Positions 6,221 through 8,092 of a DNA stretch of 8,092 nucleotides are shown in pieces. The position numbers and the translations under genes were made by a program. Every line of letters starts with the position of its first letter. The first letter of the stretch is position 1. Source of the DNA: Gammaproteobacteria bacterium (GTDB lineage Bacteria > Pseudomonadota > Gammaproteobacteria > Steroidobacterales > Steroidobacteraceae). The stretch covers positions 1-8,092 of the forward strand of contig RFTM01000063.1 in NCBI GenBank assembly GCA_009923475.1. Direction: 5' to 3'. The notes under the pieces are model-generated. The model saw only the letters and a program-made list of their open reading frames with translations, was not told the origin of the DNA and did not search any database.

Positions 6221-7507
6221 ATGCCCACCAATGCCGACCTCTCCCGCCGCCGTGCGGCCGCCGTCCCGCGCGGCATCGGCAACTCGCTGCAGGTCTATGC
6301 CGACCGCGCCGCGAACGGCGAGATCTGGGACGTAGAAGGCCGGCGCTACATCGATTTCGCGAGCGGCATCGCCGTGCTCAACACCGGCCACCTGCATCCG
6401 CGGGTGCAGGGCGCGGTGGCCGCGCAGCTCGCGCGCCTCTCCCACGCCTGCTTCCAGGTCACGCCCTACGAGAGCTATGTCGAGCTCGCCGAGCGCCTCA
6501 ACGCGCTCGCGCCGGGGCCCGGCCCCTGGAAGACGGTGTTCCTGACCACCGGCGCCGAGGCCGTCGAGAACGCCGTCAAGATCGCGCGCTACCACACCGG
6601 GCGCGCGGCGGTGATCGCGTTCGGCGGCGGCTTCCACGGCCGCACGCTCGGCTGCATGAGCCTCACGGGCAAGGTGCAGCCCTACAAGGCGGGCTTCGGA
6701 CCCTTGCTGCCCGACGTCTACCACGCGCCCTTCCCCGTCGAGTACCACGGCGTCGGCGTCGCGCGGTCGCTGGACGCGATCGAGCAGCTCTTCAAGGCGG
6801 ATGTCGATCCGCAACGCGTCGCCGCGATCATCGTCGAGCCGGTGCAGGGCGAAGGCGGTTTCTATCCGGCGCCGCCCGCGTTCCTGCGCGCGCTGCGCGA
6901 GGTCTGCGACCGGCACGGCATCGTGCTCATCGCCGACGAGATCCAGAGCGGGTTCGCGCGCACCGGCCGCATGTTCGCCATCGAGCACTCGGGCGTGGTG
7001 CCCGACCTCATCACCGTCGCCAAGAGCCTTGCGGGCGGCGTGCCGCTCTCCGGGGTGATCGGCCGCGCGGACATCATGGACGCGCCGCCCGCCGGCGGCC
7101 TTGGCGGCACGTACGCCGGTTCGCCGCTGGGCTGCGCGGCCGCGCTCGCGGTGCTCGACGTCATCGCGTCCGAGGGGCTGTGCGCGCGCGCCGAGAGGCA
7201 GGGCGCGATGCTGCGCTCACGCCTCGAGGACCTGCGCCTGCGCTGGCCCTGCATCGGTGACGTGCGCGGCCTCGGCGCGATGGTGGCCATGGAACTGGTG
7301 CGCGACCGGCGCGCCGACGCGCCGGACGCCGAGCTCACGCGCGCCTTGGTGCAGGCGGCCGGGCGGCGCGGTCTTGTGCTGCTCTCCTGCGGCATCTACG
7401 GCAACGTCATCCGCTTCCTGGCGCCGCTCACCCTGCCCGACGCGCAGCTCGCCGAAGGGCTCGCGATCCTGGAGGCGGCGTTGGAGGACGTGGCGGGTCC
7501 GCGCTGA
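6221..7507 (+). CDS. gabT: 4-aminobutyrate aminotransferase-like class III PLP aminotransferase
   Basis: 428 residues (E. coli GabT has 426). ATG 6221 is preceded by CGGAG (6211-6215) with 5-nt spacing. Class III features in order: [20 protein letters not shown] near the N-terminus, the cofactor-phosphate loop [36 protein letters not shown], and [14 protein letters not shown] with D239, which contacts the pyridine nitrogen. These are followed by [14 protein letters not shown] with K268, the Schiff-base lysine, and then [18 protein letters not shown]239 and K268 fall at the same numbers as in E. coli GabT. The expected reaction moves the amino group of GABA to 2-oxoglutarate, giving succinate semialdehyde and glutamate. 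Related 5-aminovalerate or other omega-amino acid transaminases share these motifs, so the substrate is the main uncertainty. No gabD or permease gene is adjacent. It converges on the small - strand gene with 34 bp between stop codons and no clear terminator. Confidence 0.87.
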   Translation: MPTNADLSRRRAAAVPRGIGNSLQVYADRAANGEIWDVEGRRYIDFASGIAVLNTGHLHPRVQGAVAAQLARLSHACFQVTPYESYVELAERLNALAPGPGPWKTVFLTTGAEAVENAVKIARYHTGRAAVIAFGGGFHGRTLGCMSLTGKVQPYKAGFGPLLPDVYHAPFPVEYHGVGVARSLDAIEQLFKADVDPQRVAAIIVEPVQGEGGFYPAPPAFLRALREVCDRHGIVLIADEIQSGFARTGRMFAIEHSGVVPDLITVAKSLAGGVPLSGVIGRADIMDAPPAGGLGGTYAGSPLGCAAALAVLDVIASEGLCARAERQGAMLRSRLEDLRLRWPCIGDVRGLGAMVAMELVRDRRADAPDAELTRALVQAAGRRGLVLLSCGIYGNVIRFLAPLTLPDAQLAEGLAILEAALEDVAGPR

Positions 7508-7541
7508 GGACCGCACAGGCGGGAGTCGCCCCGCGATGGGC

Positions 7542-7850
7542 TCAGGCCCGGCCCGCGTTGGCGTCGTTCGGGCTGTGGAAGTACTCGCTCTCTTCGGAGA
7601 GGTCGCGGATCAGTTTCTGCAGTTCCGCCATGCGACCCTCGGCAGTGCTGACGGGCAGGCACTCGGTGCAGCGCGGATCGGCGCAGGGCTGGCGCGAGTA
7701 GAGCCAGTACTGCAGGGCACCGGCCAGCAAGCCGTCGGCGATGTCCCAAAGATCGGCTTCCTTGTCGCGGTCGGCCAGTTTGTTGCCGAGATCGACCGCC
7801 TTGGTGAAGGCCGCATCGAAACTGGCGTCCGATCCTTGCTCGCGTTCCAT
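7542..7850 (-). CDS. small conserved-looking protein of unknown function with a Cys motif
   Basis: 102 residues from ATG at 7850 to TGA at 7542. I do not recognise the family. It is acidic, has no signal peptide or membrane segment, and looks mostly helical: an N-terminal half (DAAFTKAVDLGNKLADRDKE, then LWDIADGLLAGALQYWLYS) and a C-terminal helix (RMAELQKLIRDLSEESEYF). Between them sits a short cysteine cluster, C56-x4-C61-x2-C64 in PCADPRCTECLP, which could bind metal or be redox-active but lacks an obvious fourth ligand. Support for a real gene: a -10-like box ideally placed at the start, a position tidily convergent with the aminotransferase gene, and a natural soluble-protein composition unlike the Arg/Ala-rich shadow frames nearby. 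A longer overlapping frame on the same strand (7396-7890) has shadow-like composition and runs into the aminotransferase gene. Confidence 0.72.
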   Translation of the reverse strand: MEREQGSDASFDAAFTKAVDLGNKLADRDKEADLWDIADGLLAGALQYWLYSRQPCADPRCTECLPVSTAEGRMAELQKLIRDLSEESEYFHSPNDANAGRA

Positions 7851-7856
7851 GAGCGG

Positions 7857-7862
7857 ATTTTA
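7857..7862 (-). promoter_or_regulatory. -10 box of the small Cys-motif gene, probably leaderless
   Basis: On the - strand TAAAAT (7862 to 7857) matches 5 of 6 bases of the -10 consensus and lies 6 nt before ATG 7850, so transcription would begin about at the start codon. There is no Shine-Dalgarno sequence. No good -35 is present at 16-18 bp; TTGCCA (7890-7885) is 22 bp away, which is too far. Confidence 0.5.
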
Positions 7863-8011
7863 GCCGAAGGTGGGGGTGCGACTTTGGCAATTTCGTTGCC
7901 CGGCGCGACCCGATTCGTGAACGATTCTTAACCCCGACCGGGACTTGCGTGCGGGTAGGATTCCCCCGTCCCGATGCCGGGACGGTCGGGAGGGTCGCGG
8001 ACGCGCGATAG
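7863..8011. other. non-coding stretch upstream of the 6S-like segment
   Basis: I see no convincing protein gene between the small gene's promoter and the RNA-like segment. The part 7886-7931 is less GC-rich than the coding regions. A possible + strand promoter is CCGACC (7934-7939) with TAGGAT (7956-7961), 16-bp spacer, each a partial match, predicting a start near 7968. It runs directly into the hairpin at 7966-7985. Confidence 0.4.
7966..7985. repeat. perfect 8-bp inverted repeat (hairpin)
   Basis: CCGTCCCG (7966-7973) and CGGGACGG (7978-7985) are perfectly complementary around the 4-nt loop ATGC. Neither strand continues with a T-run, so it is not a classical terminator. It could be a structure at the 5' end of a precursor transcript, or a protein-binding palindrome. 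Confidence 0.6.
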
Positions 8012-8092
8012 GCAGTGCCAGTGGTTGACGAGACCGTTGCGGGCCAGCCCCGCGCGATAGAGATGCCCCCGCCCTTGGCTCGTGCCGAACAG
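8012..8092 (+). ncRNA. ssrS: candidate 6S RNA, 5' part only (cut by window end)
   Basis: The segment GTTGCGGGCCAGCCCC (8036-8051) followed by GCGATA (8053-8058) resembles the 5' strand of gammaproteobacterial 6S RNA, which in E. coli (from memory) reads GCAAGCGGGCCAGTCCCC then GCCGATA. The E. coli 5' end lies about 21 nt before GCGGGCC, which would put the 5' end here near 8015-8020. The 3' half, which would close the long rod-like helix, lies outside the window, so folding cannot be tested. 6S RNA binds the sigma70 RNA polymerase holoenzyme and mimics an open promoter. The usual zapA neighbour is not seen on the left. The match is short and the boundaries are approximate. Confidence 0.45.

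Noticed and set aside
7518..7534. Short GC stem (GCGGG/CCCGC, 7519-7534) after the aminotransferase gene as a terminator
   Set aside because: The stem has only 5 bp with no T-tract, which is expected often by chance at this GC content.
7396..7890. A 164-codon - strand frame overlapping the end of the aminotransferase gene and the small Cys-motif gene
   Set aside because: Arg/Ser/Pro-rich shadow composition, and it overlaps two better supported genes.
8025..8030. TTGACG as a -35 box near the right end
   Set aside because: No -10-like sequence lies 16-18 bp downstream (8047-8054 is CG-only or nearly so), and the stretch is better explained as part of the 6S-like segment.

Overview
The window is about 8.1 kb of very GC-rich DNA with almost no non-coding space. 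It reads as ordinary chromosome of a high-GC proteobacterium, most likely a gamma- or betaproteobacterium. The reasons are protein resemblances (TesB and GABA transaminase keep the E. coli residue numbering, plus a proteobacterial thioredoxin-reductase-like ferredoxin reductase and an Omp85 outer-membrane protein), sigma70-like -10 boxes, and a possible 6S RNA at the right edge. I see no mobile element, tRNA, rRNA, CRISPR or prophage signal, so the lineage rests on resemblance alone.

Left part, + strand: the 3' two thirds of a FAD-linked 2-hydroxyacid oxidase gene (1-923); a perfect TATAAT box only 8 nt before the ATG of an Omp85/BamA-like outer-membrane barrel gene (993-2720); and, 14 nt later, a tandem-domain VOC (glyoxalase-fold) protein (2735-3754), probably in the same transcript.

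Middle part, - strand: a compact operon read from right to left. It encodes a ferredoxin-NADP reductase of the thioredoxin-reductase-like type (6131-5097), acyl-CoA thioesterase II TesB (5100-4240) and a secreted class I cytochrome c (4243-3788). Both junctions are 4-bp start/stop overlaps (GTGA and ATGA), so the three are probably translationally coupled. The operon converges on the VOC gene over a 33-bp gap holding GC-rich inverted repeats.

Right part: an 89-bp divergent region with a small AT-rich island separates the operon from a class III aminotransferase very like E. coli GabT (6221-7507, + strand). It converges on a small uncharacterised Cys-motif protein (7850-7542, - strand), which also appears to be leaderless. 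The last roughly 240 bases have no convincing protein gene. They hold a perfect 8-bp hairpin and, at the very end, a segment resembling the 5' part of proteobacterial 6S RNA, cut by the window edge.

I did not find a clearly new system. The items most worth a second look are the truncated 6S-like RNA, two genes whose -10 box sits right at the start codon, the loss of the usual metal-ligand glutamate in both halves of the VOC protein, and the coupling of a reductase, a thioesterase and a cytochrome c.
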